Source of the DNA: Elysia marginata
Taxonomy: Eukaryota > Mollusca > Gastropoda > Plakobranchidae
NCBI GenBank assembly: GCA_019649035.1
Contig: BMAT01010037.1
Location: 46,542-87,367 of the forward strand
Direction of reading: 5' to 3'
DNA: 40,826 bases
The notes beneath the pieces are model-generated. The model had not been told where the DNA came from, ran no database searches, and saw only the letters and a program-made list of their open reading frames with translations. The translations under genes and the position numbers were made by a program. The stretch's first letter is position 1, and every line of letters begins with the position of its first letter. Below, in pieces: positions 10,620 through 24,300 of this stretch.

Positions 10620-13260
10620 CAAGATACGTGTATATTTAATGACCTCGCACTCACAGAACTTATAGTACTAGACCTACCTGTCGTCTATCAAACTATGTAA
10701 TCACAAAAGATGAGATTGATCCAATGATTTGCGAAAACTGGTATGGGCTTTGAGTTTGAGTGCTAAAAATAGGGTTTCTGCATCAGCAAAATTATGCTTA
10801 GAATAATAATTTTTTTCTTTGCAGAGTAACAGGACGAAAAGAATAGTAAGACTAAGTCATTAAAAAGAAAGTGAAAGAGTTCAAAGACAGACAGACAAAA
10901 ATACATGTATACACAAACTGAGAGAAGCACGAAAGAAACCTGCCATGGGAGAATGAAATGTTTCCAAAATTTGAAAAAAAATATAATAAGAATGCAACCA
11001 AACAGATGAATAGAATGGGCTCAAGACATTTAACACAGGGTTATAAAGTATATGAAACGAAATCTGTCGTGAAAGTACAAGGGGACACAAAAACAATGAA
11101 CCAATTTTTTTCTCAATTTGATTTGTATTTCTCAACCCTTTATTATACTCCTCCCATAGGGGTTTGTTTTTATTCCCGTTAGAAAGTGATATCTTAGTCG
11201 CACATTAAATCTTATAACAGATATGGAATCAGAGCATCAAATTGAAACGAAAAGACTAGCGAGTATGTTTAGAGAGTATTTGACAAGTTTTTTTTAAATC
11301 TAGAGACTGAAAAGATCGATTTATTAAGATGTGCCTTTAATTAACCATCGTTTTACTGAGCTGAGTATATGCCATGCTTCATTTTCAGTCTCCATTTTAG
11401 ATAGCTAGGTTTGTGTGGGTTGTACTTTAGATTTGCCTGGTGACATGAAAAACACAAACATCTATGTGAAGTTGAAAATAAAAAGTCTTGCCTAACAAAG
11501 AAATATCACGAACATTGCTTTTGTTTGACTTTTTATACCACTAGGCCAGATCAGATAGAAATCTCTGAAAAAGTGTAATTGTTAGCCATGAAAAGAGTAC
11601 TGAAAAAAGGGAATCTGTAGTAGTTGTTGACATTTCCCATTGTTGTATCTAAAACAATGTCAAGTTCACAGCGTGTTGCCACAGGTTCATAACATTTTAT
11701 CACCTACATTTTGTCCCTCCTTCGATCAACTCTCATTGAACATTCATTTTTATTTGTATCTTTGTCCTAAAACATTTTTATTGCTATCGTCAAAACTTTT
11801 AATTAAATAATAAAATTGAGCCTCAACTTTAAGAAAGCAATGGCTCTCTGGTATAAAGAAATCATTATTGAACTATTGTTGCTAAATACGCAATTTATAT
11901 GGTAGCCTCTCGTGCACACTGATTAGATCTCTGTATCACTAATTGTTTCTCAAATAATTAATCTTTCCGCAAAAATTGTCAGGATGAGATAAAAGTTTTT
12001 TTTTAAGAACATTACATGTAATATTTGTGTATCTCTTTCTTTTCAGTAAATTTTTCCACCAAAGCATTTCTTTCTTTTTTGTGTAATAGTGGCATAAGTG
12101 AGTAACAGAACCATCACAATTGTCTGAAAAATCAGACCTTTTAATTCTAGCTTTAGAAGTTGCAATATGCTTCAATGCTTGAAACTTTTTATCAACCTGA
12201 GCGTAAAAAAAAACAAAACAACTAACCAAAATAATCAAAAAATCATTTATATCCTCATAAGTATATTAGTATGACCTCATCCAATAATTGATGTAGTAAT
12301 TAGTATGGATATAGGTTTTTGCCTCACAGGTGCACATTACTCTGAACAGTTGGGTCAGAATGATAGTGTGGGTGACTCTTTAGTTTTAAATTTAGAAGAG
12401 ACCCTACCCAGAGGCAAAGCATTTTTATTCTAAAACTTGGTGTTTTTATGACTGTGATAGTATGCGTCTTGGACATTATTTGGTGAACATTTCAACAGGT
12501 TTGAGATGTTTTTGTTTTTTTTTTAGCACCAGTCAACATTAATAATGATTTTAATGTGACGTCAAGACTAAAAAAATGTGGGACATCTTTTTAAACCTCT
12601 AAGAGGAATGGCTTTTGATCTGTTAGAATATTATTAAACTTGATTTCAATAATGTTTATAATTATTTCTATCATCGAGTGGGTCATCTGGTAATACATGT
12701 AGCTGCAAACACGTTTCAGAATTCTTTGCATTGAAAGGAGCTTAAGATGAAAGAATATAATGACAAAAAAAAAAAAATTAGGGTTAGACATTAAAATTCC
12801 CATGAAGAATATTTTTCTTTGTGTCATTATAAATATAATCCAAAATGCCACTGTTGTGTCAACTGTCATAGCCAACTTGAAAAGCAAGTTTTAAGATAAT
12901 CTGACATACAGTTACCAAGGAAATGCATTCGTTCATAGTGTATGCAATGTCAATTTTAGAGAACCCTACAAAAACGGATTATTTAAATTTCAAGGCATCA
13001 CCAATAAGAAAAGTTTTATGAGGATCTAAAAATTATCCCTATCAGCCTGACTGGTGCTAAAAAGTCACAAAACAGTTGAACTTTTCCCCAATTGTACTCA
13101 AGTCACATACTTACAGTAGCAATCAAAACACAAAATTTTAGAAAAGCAACACAGTTCCTGCCTTGGGTAGCCACTCTGCTTAAGCAATAAGAAAACAAAA
13201 ACATTCTGGAAGAGGAAAACACAATATAGACAAGGTTTTAAAGTGAAACACAAAACAATG
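10620..13260. other. Intergenic AT-rich stretch, no gene seen
   Basis: No exon-like coding signature, RNA gene or structured repeat was identified apart from homopolymer runs. Open frames are short and compositionally random. Confidence 0.5.
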
Positions 13261-13279
13261 AGATCCTTTTCAGTTTGGA

Positions 13280-13285
13280 TTTATT
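13280..13285 (-). terminator. Candidate poly(A) signal for ZC3H11A
   Basis: AATAAA on the minus strand, followed about 20-35 nt downstream by a GT-rich stretch (TTGTTTTGTGTTTC). An alternative AATAAA is at 13480-13485. The 3' end is about 1.9 kb after the stop if this is correct. Confidence 0.4.
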
Positions 13286-13599
13286 TCATTTTCAGTGCCA
13301 ACAAAATGACAATACAATTATCAGTTCAAGGATCAATCATTCATTTCATTAATACATGAAACTTAAATCTACACAGGTGCAAGCACAAATGAAGGTATGA
13401 AAAAAACTAATGAGAATAAAAAAAAAAAGTATCTTGTCAAGAGAATTTGTTCCCTGTCTCTTGTCAATTTTTTCACCCATTTATTTCCATACACTCCAAA
13501 CACATCAAAAAAAAAGTTTGCTATTCAATTTTACAGAAATTACTGTGCTACACCAGGAAAGTGAAAAACAAAAATATAACATAACCGCAAAAAACAACA

Positions 13600-14221
13600 N
13601 NNNNNNNNNNNNNNNNNNNNNNNNNNNNNNNNNNNNNNNNNNNNNNNNNNNNNNNNNNNNNNNNNNNNNNNNNNNNNNNNNNNNNNNNNNNNNNNNNNNN
13701 NNNNNNNNNNNNNNNNNNNNNNNNNNNNNNNNNNNNNNNNNNNNNNNNNNNNNNNNNNNNNNNNNNNNNNNNNNNNNNNNNNNNNNNNNNNNNNNNNNNN
13801 NNNNNNNNNNNNNNNNNNNNNNNNNNNNNNNNNNNNNNNNNNNNNNNNNNNNNNNNNNNNNNNNNNNNNNNNNNNNNNNNNNNNNNNNNNNNNNNNNNNN
13901 NNNNNNNNNNNNNNNNNNNNNNNNNNNNNNNNNNNNNNNNNNNNNNNNNNNNNNNNNNNNNNNNNNNNNNNNNNNNNNNNNNNNNNNNNNNNNNNNNNNN
14001 NNNNNNNNNNNNNNNNNNNNNNNNNNNNNNNNNNNNNNNNNNNNNNNNNNNNNNNNNNNNNNNNNNNNNNNNNNNNNNNNNNNNNNNNNNNNNNNNNNNN
14101 NNNNNNNNNNNNNNNNNNNNNNNNNNNNNNNNNNNNNNNNNNNNNNNNNNNNNNNNNNNNNNNNNNNNNNNNNNNNNNNNNNNNNNNNNNNNNNNNNNNN
14201 NNNNNNNNNNNNNNNNNNNNN
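13600..14221. other. Assembly gap (N run)
   Basis: 622 unknown bases. Open frames crossing it are artefacts. Confidence 1.
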
Positions 14222-15185
14222 CGGGTGTGCATGATTTGACCTTGGCATGGGACATGGGAGTGAGTTTTGTTGTGTGAGTATAAATCAGGCTCTGTATATA
14301 AGTTAGAGAATGTGGTGAACTCCGGGCATTGGATTGAAGCTGCAGAGATGTACTCTAAAGAAAGGTACATCACCCCATCAAGTACCCACGCCAAGTGCCA
14401 GTTGTCTAAGTATTGTTTTGTATCAGGGACACCCTCGTGATCGTTTTGTATTGCTTATTTGCATGATTTATAAGAAGTTTTACTTACATTTGAAGCTGCC
14501 TTTCATAATTGACTTTTGGTTGTGATTCAAACCCTGAGTTTAAAGTGTTATATAGAAAAAATTAAACCTTAACTTTTAGTTTTAGTTTCATTGCCGTAAC
14601 ACTGAACTATAATATGAAATAAAATAAAAAATACAAATACAAACATTCACTTTCAAACTCAGACATAAAGACTACCCTTCACTCTATTTTTTCCCCTTTA
14701 GATAACAATACAAACAATGCCAATTCGCTTCCTAACACCTTCAATACTTATGACACACAAATAGTTCCTTGCATACCTTTTCACTGTTAAAGATTTACAA
14801 TACAAAGGAAACAAACTCTTTCACATCCCATAGTCTATGAAACATGCATACAGTAACTGAATTCTGTTCCCATAAGGTACTTGTTTGAAAGAGTAACAAG
14901 GTATCTTTGTTATCTTTCTTGCATAAAAAAAACAACAAAAAAACATCTTTTCTACGGGCAGCACTTTACTTAAGGCAGTAAATAACAAATACCAAATCTA
15001 TCACAGAATTTTATCAACTATTTTTGGGTGTCAAACAATTTTTTTTCTTCATACCAACAATTCATTCCACAGCTTGCAAATAAAATGAAAAAAGAAAAAT
15101 TAGAATCTGGAGTTTTATGACATAAAAGACATGAACACCAGGGTGATTTGAATTGTGGACCACGTAAAGATTCAAATTTCCTGTG

Positions 15186-15342
15186 TCACGCTAACAATTC
15201 ATCGATGTTCTGAAGCAGGTCGTCAATTGGTTCAACACTATCTCCAACAACCAGGTCTGGGTCACCTCCAAAATTTTCCAATTCCTCATCAAAAAGAGCC
15301 AGCTCATCATCAATGGAAAGCCGTATTTTTTTCGGGCTTACT
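15186..15342 (-). CDS. ZC3H11A: ZC3H11A coding exon 17 (conserved acidic C-terminus, stop)
   Basis: 157 bp, phase 2 entry, stop TGA at 15188-15186. Encodes VSPKKIRLSIDDELALFDEE, LENFGGDPDLV and VEPIDDLLQNIDELLA, similar to the vertebrate C-terminus (DDDFEKLIWE...DDLLLELSEMIDS). Acceptor GTCTTTTCAG. Confidence 0.93.
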
Positions 15343-18300
15343 CTGAAAAGACAAAAAAAAAGGAGATATGAGAGGGGATATAAAACAACACATTCACATG
15401 ACAAGACCAACAAAGAGGATATTGGACTGGATAAGACATAATCTTTAACACATAAAATACACATAGATTTGAATTATGAACTTAAAGCTACTTTCTGCCT
15501 CTGCTCCCACTTCTCCAAGACAAATCTCTCTTTTGTTGCTTTTTAACTTTTAGTACAGAAGTACAAAAAAGAATATAACAAAGCTAAAGAGAAAGTGAAC
15601 TTGTACCAAAAGAACTTTCAATAATCAGGCTTAGATTTTGAGGGTTTCCATTGCATGAAATATTGTGTAAACTTACAAAAACCTTTGCAGACCTGCCAAC
15701 CTCTTTTGATTATGGATAGTGAGAATCAGTGGGTTTCATAGTGAGATTGAATGTGTTCATAGTGAGATCACAATCGGCGCGAAAAAAACATGACTGCCTA
15801 AAACCCTTTTTAGAGTATTTTTCACAAACTTAAATTAAAATACGTAATTTGTTGTTGTACCCATTTGCAATAGTGAAAGTTTAAAAACTTTATGTTACTT
15901 GCATCCAGGTGTGTCAGCAAGGGCTAGATCTATCACTAGATGGCATATTTACTCTAAACATTCTACCCCTCCCCCCACCCCTCCCCCTCCCAATCAATTC
16001 AACATTGAGATCACAAGAGACTCTGATCATTGAAATTTAACCCATATACATGTTTGCTTTTGATATTTACAGTTCCACTCATAATGAACCTGTTTAAAGG
16101 TAGCCAGGCTCAAAACTTCATAAAAATCACCATTATAATTTATAGTTTAACATTGCTTGGCTCTACTAGATTTAGATCTAAATTTAACTACACAGAACAG
16201 ATCACTATCGTTATTGTATCATTTTCATCTTGAGTTTCAGGAATTCCTTGCTCTAAACCCATTTTGATAAGTATTCTTCACCAATTTTTCCAACAAGTGA
16301 CGAATTTAAATATTGTTTAGGAAAAATTTGTAGCATTAGATTAGATGATCTAGTTCTGGTCTAGCCTAGATCTTTATCTATTCTAGTCTTAAAGTGCGTT
16401 GAAACGGTGAAAAGAAAGTGAAACTAAACCATTTACTGAACTGAAGTGAAACAAAAATAGATCGCGGTAGATATCTAGATCTACACTTCTTTGCACATGT
16501 TTATTTCTATCGCAAATTTAGCGGTCAATCTGGTTTAATCCCATAAAAACGATAGCAAGTGCCCAATAAATAATTTGGGAATCACAGGTTTTCATTTACC
16601 CTAGATCTAATCTTCTAGATTTAGATAAAGGCAGGTTCATAAAAAAACATATCAGCCTGAGCATTGTAATTGACGAAATCAATCTCCCAACGGCAAAGAG
16701 CTACGGTAAACAAAACAGGCTATGTTGATTAAGAATATCGTTCATTAAAAATACCGCAAATTCAATATACTTCGCAATAGACTTAATGTCGATCACTAAT
16801 AGTTAATGCACGACTATCAATATGACCACTGACAACAAAACAAAAACACGGCAATGGCCAGGTACGCTCACAAGACAAGCCAAATTTAATAAATTCGGAA
16901 AAGTTTGAGATTTACAGAACTTATAATTTTGGTAGCTCCAGATCGTCAGAAACGGCCAATGATCGTGAGATCGTGAGACAGAGCTTAAAATCGTGAATCT
17001 CACGATGACATTGTGAGACTTGGCAGGTCTGCCTCTGTATCGAACATTATTTTACTTTTTGTTTTAACAGTATTCCACTTACTCTGAGCCACTAGTTGAG
17101 GGTAACTTGTGCTTTTCAACATTGGAAACGGGAGTTTGTTGAGCGGTTGCAGGGGATGCTGACAATTCTACTTGCAGAGCCGGTGAGTTGTTAGGTTGGC
17201 TCGAGTCCCTCAAAGCTTTACTTTCACTCGATCTGTCTGACTCCATGGTGGACGCTGGCCCCTCGTCCAGTAGCAGCTCCTCTTCCCAGGTCATGGGAGG
17301 TAATGGAATACTGATGTCCACAAATGCTAGTGGGCTTGGTTCTTCTTTGGGAGTACCTGATGCTGGTTGCTCCAAGCTTTTCTTCTTTTTGAACAGTTTT
17401 TTCTGTCCTCCTAAACTTTTCTTGCCAACGCGCTTCACTGTAGGAGAACTATTTTTATTGTGTAGGGTTTCCAGCATTCCCAAAGGTTCGTCTTGAGCTT
17501 TTGCCATTTGTTTTTCTGGTATCAACAAGGACAATGATGATGATGAAAGTGACGAGACACTTTGAGCATTTGACTGGGAACGAGGTAATGAGGAAACTGA
17601 TTGCACAGGTAGAGGATCTGTAAAGACTGGTGCCACAGCCTGCTCTGCTACTTGAGAGGGAGGCTGTGGTGAAGGCACTGGTCTGGCAGAGGACCTCAGT
17701 GTAATTTCCTTCTTTACTGCAGATGATGACTGTTTACCTGGGACAAAGAGGAAAATGTTTCTTTTTATTCTTTAAATTCAATTACAATACGATTGGCTTT
17801 GTTGTGAACTTTTTGGACATGACTATGAGTCTTGTAGTGCTGTAGAGCATTACTTAAGTTATGGATGATAGGTGCATTACAAGTCAATAAAAAATACTTT
17901 ATCTTATCGACATTTTGACATATAGCTTTTGCTATGACCTTTATAAACTTAGTAAGCAATTCCTCATATTGACATTTTTCCAGACGTTTTTTTATTTATG
18001 AACATGCTGACCACTCAATTAATTAAAAAACACATTGAAAAACAAAAAGTAAAGAAAGAACAAAGAAGTTATAGTTTTATTTAAAAATGATGTCATTTGT
18101 CAAAAATTTTTTAAAAATGTAAAAGACTAACCAGACAGCACAACAAACATTTCCCCAAGTCCTTTCCCCATGAAAAACAAAACGAAGGAAATAATTACTA
18201 ATTAATGATAATACCAGTGTCGTTGTACCCAAACTTTCATTTTCTCTTTGCCGTGGTTTTTTTTTTTTTTTACAAGAACGCAAGGGTTGCATGAGTTAAG

Positions 18301-21300
18301 GAAATAATGCCACACTTACAAAATAGTTCAGGAACATGCTCCGCCCACTTATTTTGCCTTAAAGCCTCATTATAAGCAAACTTCTATGTAGACGGCCTAC
18401 TGCACTTAATCATTTAAAAAAGTAAGGGGCAATGAACTTATCAACCATGCAAAATTGGGCAGATTTATGGTGTTGCAATACTCAATTAAAAATATTTAGA
18501 GTTACCCTGTAAATTCTACCAAACATCAAGACCTTGTTAATAACCTCAATTTTTTTTAAGCAAGCTCTGTGCTGAAGCAGCATCAATAAGTGCCACAAAA
18601 AAAGGTAATTGTAATTTTTTTTCTCGTACAGCAACCTCTGTTTAACTCTTTCAGAAATCTCAGAGCCTACAGCTAATACCCAAATCATACCTGCATTGAA
18701 CACTACGGGAGAGATTGGCACTCGTGATCCTTTGACTGGACTGCTTGTGACACCAGTCAGCCTTAACGGTGTTGGAGACGAGGCTACCTTGGGAAGATGT
18801 GCTGTTACTGTTGTTGGATGTGATACTGATGGTGGTGATGATGAGAGAGATATTGAACTTTGTGACTTTGCCTGATTCGCCTGCATCTCTAGCCTCCTCC
18901 TCCTTTTCTCTGCCATGATTTCTGAGAATGATTTGATGACTGCTCCTGCAGGTTCCGAAGAAGACTGAGAAATCTGAAATGAAAGTTGCACACAATAAAT
19001 GTTGTGTCTCACATAGAATGCATGTTGTGCAATAGTCAGGCCCTTGGGACATTATGATTAGTGAATTAGGCACTATATAAAAGAGCTCTTTACTTTTATT
19101 TAAATTATTATGCTAATAGTAAAAGAATCATATTTACAAATAACTAGAAAACCTCCAACTCTTGAAAAAAAAAAAGCCAAAGAAACAGAACAGATTACAA
19201 ATGGCCAAGATTTGGTATTCCTGTGAAATAAATAGTCTATAATATGAAGAAATATGTTTAACAATAACTTAAAATCTTTAAATAAAAAAGTACTCAATAA
19301 ATCTCATTTCATTAAAGACAGCCATCACTCATTTGCTTCACTCACAGGAACTGTCACATTTTTCTTTGCAGGCTCTGCAGGTTTAGGTCCGAGCCTGGCT
19401 ACCACTCCTGCCACACCCGTTGGGACAGAAGCTGCAGCAACATCTGTAGACGGTACCTGGGGTCGGCGTGCAGAATGTGTGGAGCCCTTTGATGACAGGC
19501 TCAGACCTGCGGCCCAGGCTGCCCCTATTGGATGGGGCCCAGCTCGCCTCTGAGGAGCTACCTTTATTGTTGGTGCTGCTGTTACAACTGCTGGGGAGAT
19601 CTCGTCGGGTAACGATGACTCAGGCTCTTGGGCTGTCAATTGGTAGACATACAACAACTGTTAAAACATTTCTTTCCTACAGAGACTTGAAACACTACTT
19701 TTCCTTACTCAAGACCCTTTATCAACTCTCAACAGGCCAGCAGTTTTGGGCAAAAATGTTGAAATACCATGACTTATTCACTCGCTCTGTTTGTTTTGTG
19801 CAATAATAAGCATTTTGTGGTATGTTAATGTTGAGCTTTTTTCTTTGACAGAAAGCATAACGTTTGAACTTAAAATGAAAAAGATGTACCAAGACATAAA
19901 CTCAAAGCAGTGGCTATGGGCAGCAGATGTAAAGGTCTCAATTTGATTAAAAAGATTAAGCTTTAGTTCAGATTTGGAAAAATTGCTCATTTCTTGCTTC
20001 AGTGCTAAAATAGTTCAGAACACGAACTATAAGTTGTTCTAAATAAGGATTTCTATTAGCGCATTGTGAAAAAATACACCCACGTACAACACAACTTAAA
20101 AACTAGTAAAAATCAACAATCAGCTGCAGAGATGAATAACTTTCTCCTTTATCTCAATCTTTGTAAAAAAAAAAAAAAGGAGTAAATATGATCAATGTCA
20201 CAATGTTACGTGGCACTATCCCTCTCGAATGCTTTGCATAGTGAAATGCAAGACATCACGATTAACATCAGATCCTCCTCCTAAAAATAGTCATTTTTAA
20301 TAAAAGTGCTGTGACAAATTAGAAACTACAGGAATTAAAATGTTGAGTGTATTATGATATTTTCTCCTTCTTCCTTCTTGTGGTGTTGACGTTTATATTT
20401 GCAGTCATCAACCTCACATCTCTTCCAAAATAATTGCATAAAGCTTTAAGATCAATGAACCTTTTTTACCCACAACTTTTAAAAGGAGCAAACAGCTAAA
20501 CTAATTTTTCTTTAAATGGGACAATTCTTTTTAAAGCCAACTGACAGGGCTGGGAATAGCCATTGCCCAAGAAGGATGAAAGCGAGGGCAGGAGCACTGT
20601 ATCTAGAATGGTCAGGAAAAGCATGTTTTGTAAAAAAAAAAAGGACTAAAACAAGGGCTTGTGACATTTTGACTCCATTTCCTAGGAAACATTAGGCTGA
20701 AGATATAAAGCACTGAACTGAGCCCGTTTCCCGTAAAGATTTCCATTTTCAGCTGAGGCTGAGATGACACCTTGCTTTTACATTAGTTCAAGCAAATTGG
20801 TTTCTGAGAATTTCAGTTATGTTTTGGCGACTGCTAAAACTATATCTTATTATTCAATATCGGATATTAATCTAAAGAGTAAACATGCAAATAAAAAAGT
20901 AAGAGAGAAAAAAAAAGACCTAGCTGAATGAGGGAGAATCACAAACCTGCATTTTTTAGCGCTGGCGGCATATAAATTTGTCTCTCCTTCTTTGATTTCT
21001 TGTGGTGTTTATGTTTATGCTTGTGTTTATGTTTTTTAGGACCTTTCTCTTCCTCTTCTGTGTCGTCGCCTTTACTCTGCTGCAGGCTTAGTTGCTCATT
21101 TCCGTCGCCGTCATTCGTCACAAGGCCTTTCTCCAAATTACCTATTTGACAAGTTAGAGGTAAACAAAATCCATCACCTTGCTTTTTGTTTTGGTACAGA
21201 CAATTCATCATTATGTGAAATTTGAGAATAAAGCCCCCTTACCCAAACAATTGCAATTTAACATAATTCTGTGGTCTCTATGCTATTCAAGATGTAATGG

Positions 21301-24300
21301 TTCTGACCTAAATCTACGTCACAACTTGAGAAACATTATCTTTTCTGTATTCGTTCTCACAGATTGCCCATTTATTTGTGCAGCTCAATTGGAAAAATCA
21401 TTACGCAGTTTTGAAGAAACACTCTAAGATCATGCTTGATACTCAATTCCACGTTAAAAGTAGATTTAGGTGAGACCCATATGAAAAAAAAAAAAAGATA
21501 AAAAACTGTCTTAATAGAAAAGATTCCAATAGAAAACATCCAATGAGAGAAAATATCCAAGCACATGCCCAAATTCCAACTTTACATCTTCAAGGGTATT
21601 TACTTACCTTCCTGGACTATATTTCTAGCGATTGAAGACTCCTTGCCCTGTTGTAACGACTGAAGTTTCCTCTGTAGAGCTCTTCGCTTCAGCCTGGCGA
21701 ATGGGGACTCCTCCACCACACTTTCTTCTTCTGTTATCACATCTGTGAGGCCACAGAAAAAAAATGATGGGAAAAAATTAAGCGTGGACATTAATTACAC
21801 TAATGATAAATTATTAAATTACACTCACTATATCTCCAAAGCCATCAGCAATGAGGCGTGACTTAAACATTTGTAATTGCACAACTCAAGAACACTCTAC
21901 ACTCTATTGCGTGGGGTAAAGGCTTCTGTAATCTACTTTTACTTTATTTTTACTTCAACAACATACAGTTTGCATCATAGGTTTAAAAAAAAAAAGAATT
22001 TTTTAGCCATATGCTACAAGTTCAGAAAATGGCCAAAAACCACCAACTTTGAGTTGATAGAGTTAAATCGTAAAGATATTACTTTTTTCTCTCCCTTTTT
22101 TATACTAGATATTTAAAATAAAGGTCTCTGACAGTAAATAGTCTTTGTGCAAGAGAGAGTGCAGCTCCATCTTGCCTACACACACCTTCAGCCAATCAGA
22201 GTAGCTAAAAAAACATGGATACTTTTGAGTAAAATTTTTAATCTGTAGACAACTTGCAAAAAATTTTGTTTTTTAAACCAAGCCTTTACCATCCGTTGTA
22301 AGACATATGTACTGTTCAAGATCACAAAAACATTTTAATATCAGTTTTTACAAAAAGAAAAATTTATTCAGAATGCGTCAACTTTTCAACCATAAAGTTG
22401 ATAAAGATCAATTTACACAACATGTGATGAATAGTTTTAGGAGAATAGGAAAGATAAAAACCAGCTGCCAGCAAATCAAAACAAAAAGGTGCTCAACAGA
22501 AAGAATTTGATTTACACTAGAGAAAGATGTAACACAAATTTGTTAGTTCTAACAGTTTTATCCTCAAATGATTGCAAATTTAATCGCAATAAAATACAAA
22601 ATCTTCATTGTATACAATCAACAGCAATTCACTTTCTGGTTGCCCCGTTTTTAAATAATTTTTTCTTTTATAAATCAACAGCTAAAAATTTAATCTAGAC
22701 ATCAGAATAAATAGAGGCTAAGCAAGGACCTTTGCCATGAAACTCTTTTTTAAAGGGGCGCAGTGGCGACATGGTATAAGCCATGACTCTCTAAGTGGCA
22801 AGGCAGTGGGTGCCGAAGCCAATATGAATCAAAGGTTTGAATCATACTAAAGGCGGACATTTCAGGGGTTTCCACTTCAAGCCTACTTCTCTCTGCTGCT
22901 AATTTCATAGCTTTAAAATCTTTCAAATCATAAAAAATTTAATCTGAAGCATATGACAGGCCAATTGAGTACACCTGTCACTGGTGAGTATCTCAAACGA
23001 TTTAGTTCTCAGGGTGGTAAAAAAAATGTGTTACCGTTACAGCTTAAGCCAGAGGGACACAAAATATTGGTCCTCCACAGCAATTGTAAAAAATTCTTAC
23101 TTACCAATCTGCGACACAAGACTGTTTTCTAAGGCTGGCTGGTCTCCTGAAATGACTATGGCAGTTCGTCGGTCTCCGTCTCCTGCCCCTCCTGTTTGCT
23201 CAGCCTCTTCTCCTGTAGCGAGGCTTTTCTTACTTCTCCACGGCCGCCTCTTTGCCTTTTTCTGCTCCACCTTCATAGTGAGATTGCTGCCATCATCAGA
23301 TTTAGAGCCATCTGAAGATTTTACGAACCATATTATATCTTTGGGCTAACAAATTACCACAGAGCAATTTGAAAATCGGAATAACAGATAATCAAAGATC
23401 TAGAAAATGGCCATTATAGCCGGTTATCTAACAAAGTGGGCAAAATGATATTGAAAAAGTATAACACAAACAATTTTATACTTATACCACATAACATAAG
23501 ATGAATGATTTTTCCCTTTAATAATTTAGAAAAGCAAAAGTAGAAGTATAAAATGTGACAAACCTGTGGCTATAAGCACCTGTCTGCCAACCCCAACGTT
23601 TTCTGTGTGTTTGAACTTGACTGGGGAGACGGAGCTGAGTCGATTTTTTATTGAAAACACACGACTATCATCTGCAAATAAAAAACAAAGATGATTAAAA
23701 ACAAGTAAAGATCTTTCGGTTCTATCTGTGCGCATTTCTAAGCTGCGACTTGCTCATTCAGAAAAAAAACCTCATGGGATATTAATTTCCATCCATCAGG
23801 GTTTGTTTTGCTGAGCTACTAACCTTTTTCTACAGCAAAAAAAAATTACAAAAAAAAGTTATCTGGAAGTTAAATCATTACATGGAATGAATAAGCTTTT
23901 CTTTAAATACTGTACGCAGTAAATTTCAAGAAGTTGGGCAATTTATGTCAGAGTAAAAAGACTTAAAAAGTTGACTGAAGATTTTCTAATGATCATAGCA
24001 AATGTCTCTCAAACGATATTCTGATATTTGAGCCTCCTTGAATAATAAAAAGAAACAATGCCTTGATGAATATTTAATGGAAACAAACCTTGCAACACCC
24101 ATGAACACACCTTCTTTAGATTCAGTCTTGTCCATCTGAACTTTAGTCGCAGCCTTTTTCATCTTTTCCTGTCTGATCTCCTCTAAAGTTTTGACTCGAA
24201 TGCCTTCCAGCGGGTCATCTTCGCTGCTGCTGCTTGATTCTTTTTCCAAGTTTGCTTTTGTAACAACTACTGATTTTCTTGGAGAATCTTTTAGCACTGC

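Larger units (their letters stand above)
13265..15185 (-). other. Probable 3' UTR of ZC3H11A, interrupted by the assembly gap
   Basis: AT-rich sequence downstream of the ZC3H11A stop codon on the minus strand with no coding content. The extent is inferred from candidate AATAAA signals (tttatt on plus) at 13480-13485 and 13280-13285, the latter followed on the minus strand by GT-rich sequence. The 622-bp gap lies inside, so a nearer signal could be hidden. Confidence 0.4.

Noticed and set aside
13410-14394. Four long frames across the gap
   Set aside because: They consist mostly of unknown residues from the N run.
18660-19073. 137-codon minus-strand frame
   Set aside because: Different frame over ZC3H11A exon 15, whose phase-consistent frame carries the conserved FSEIMAEK motif.
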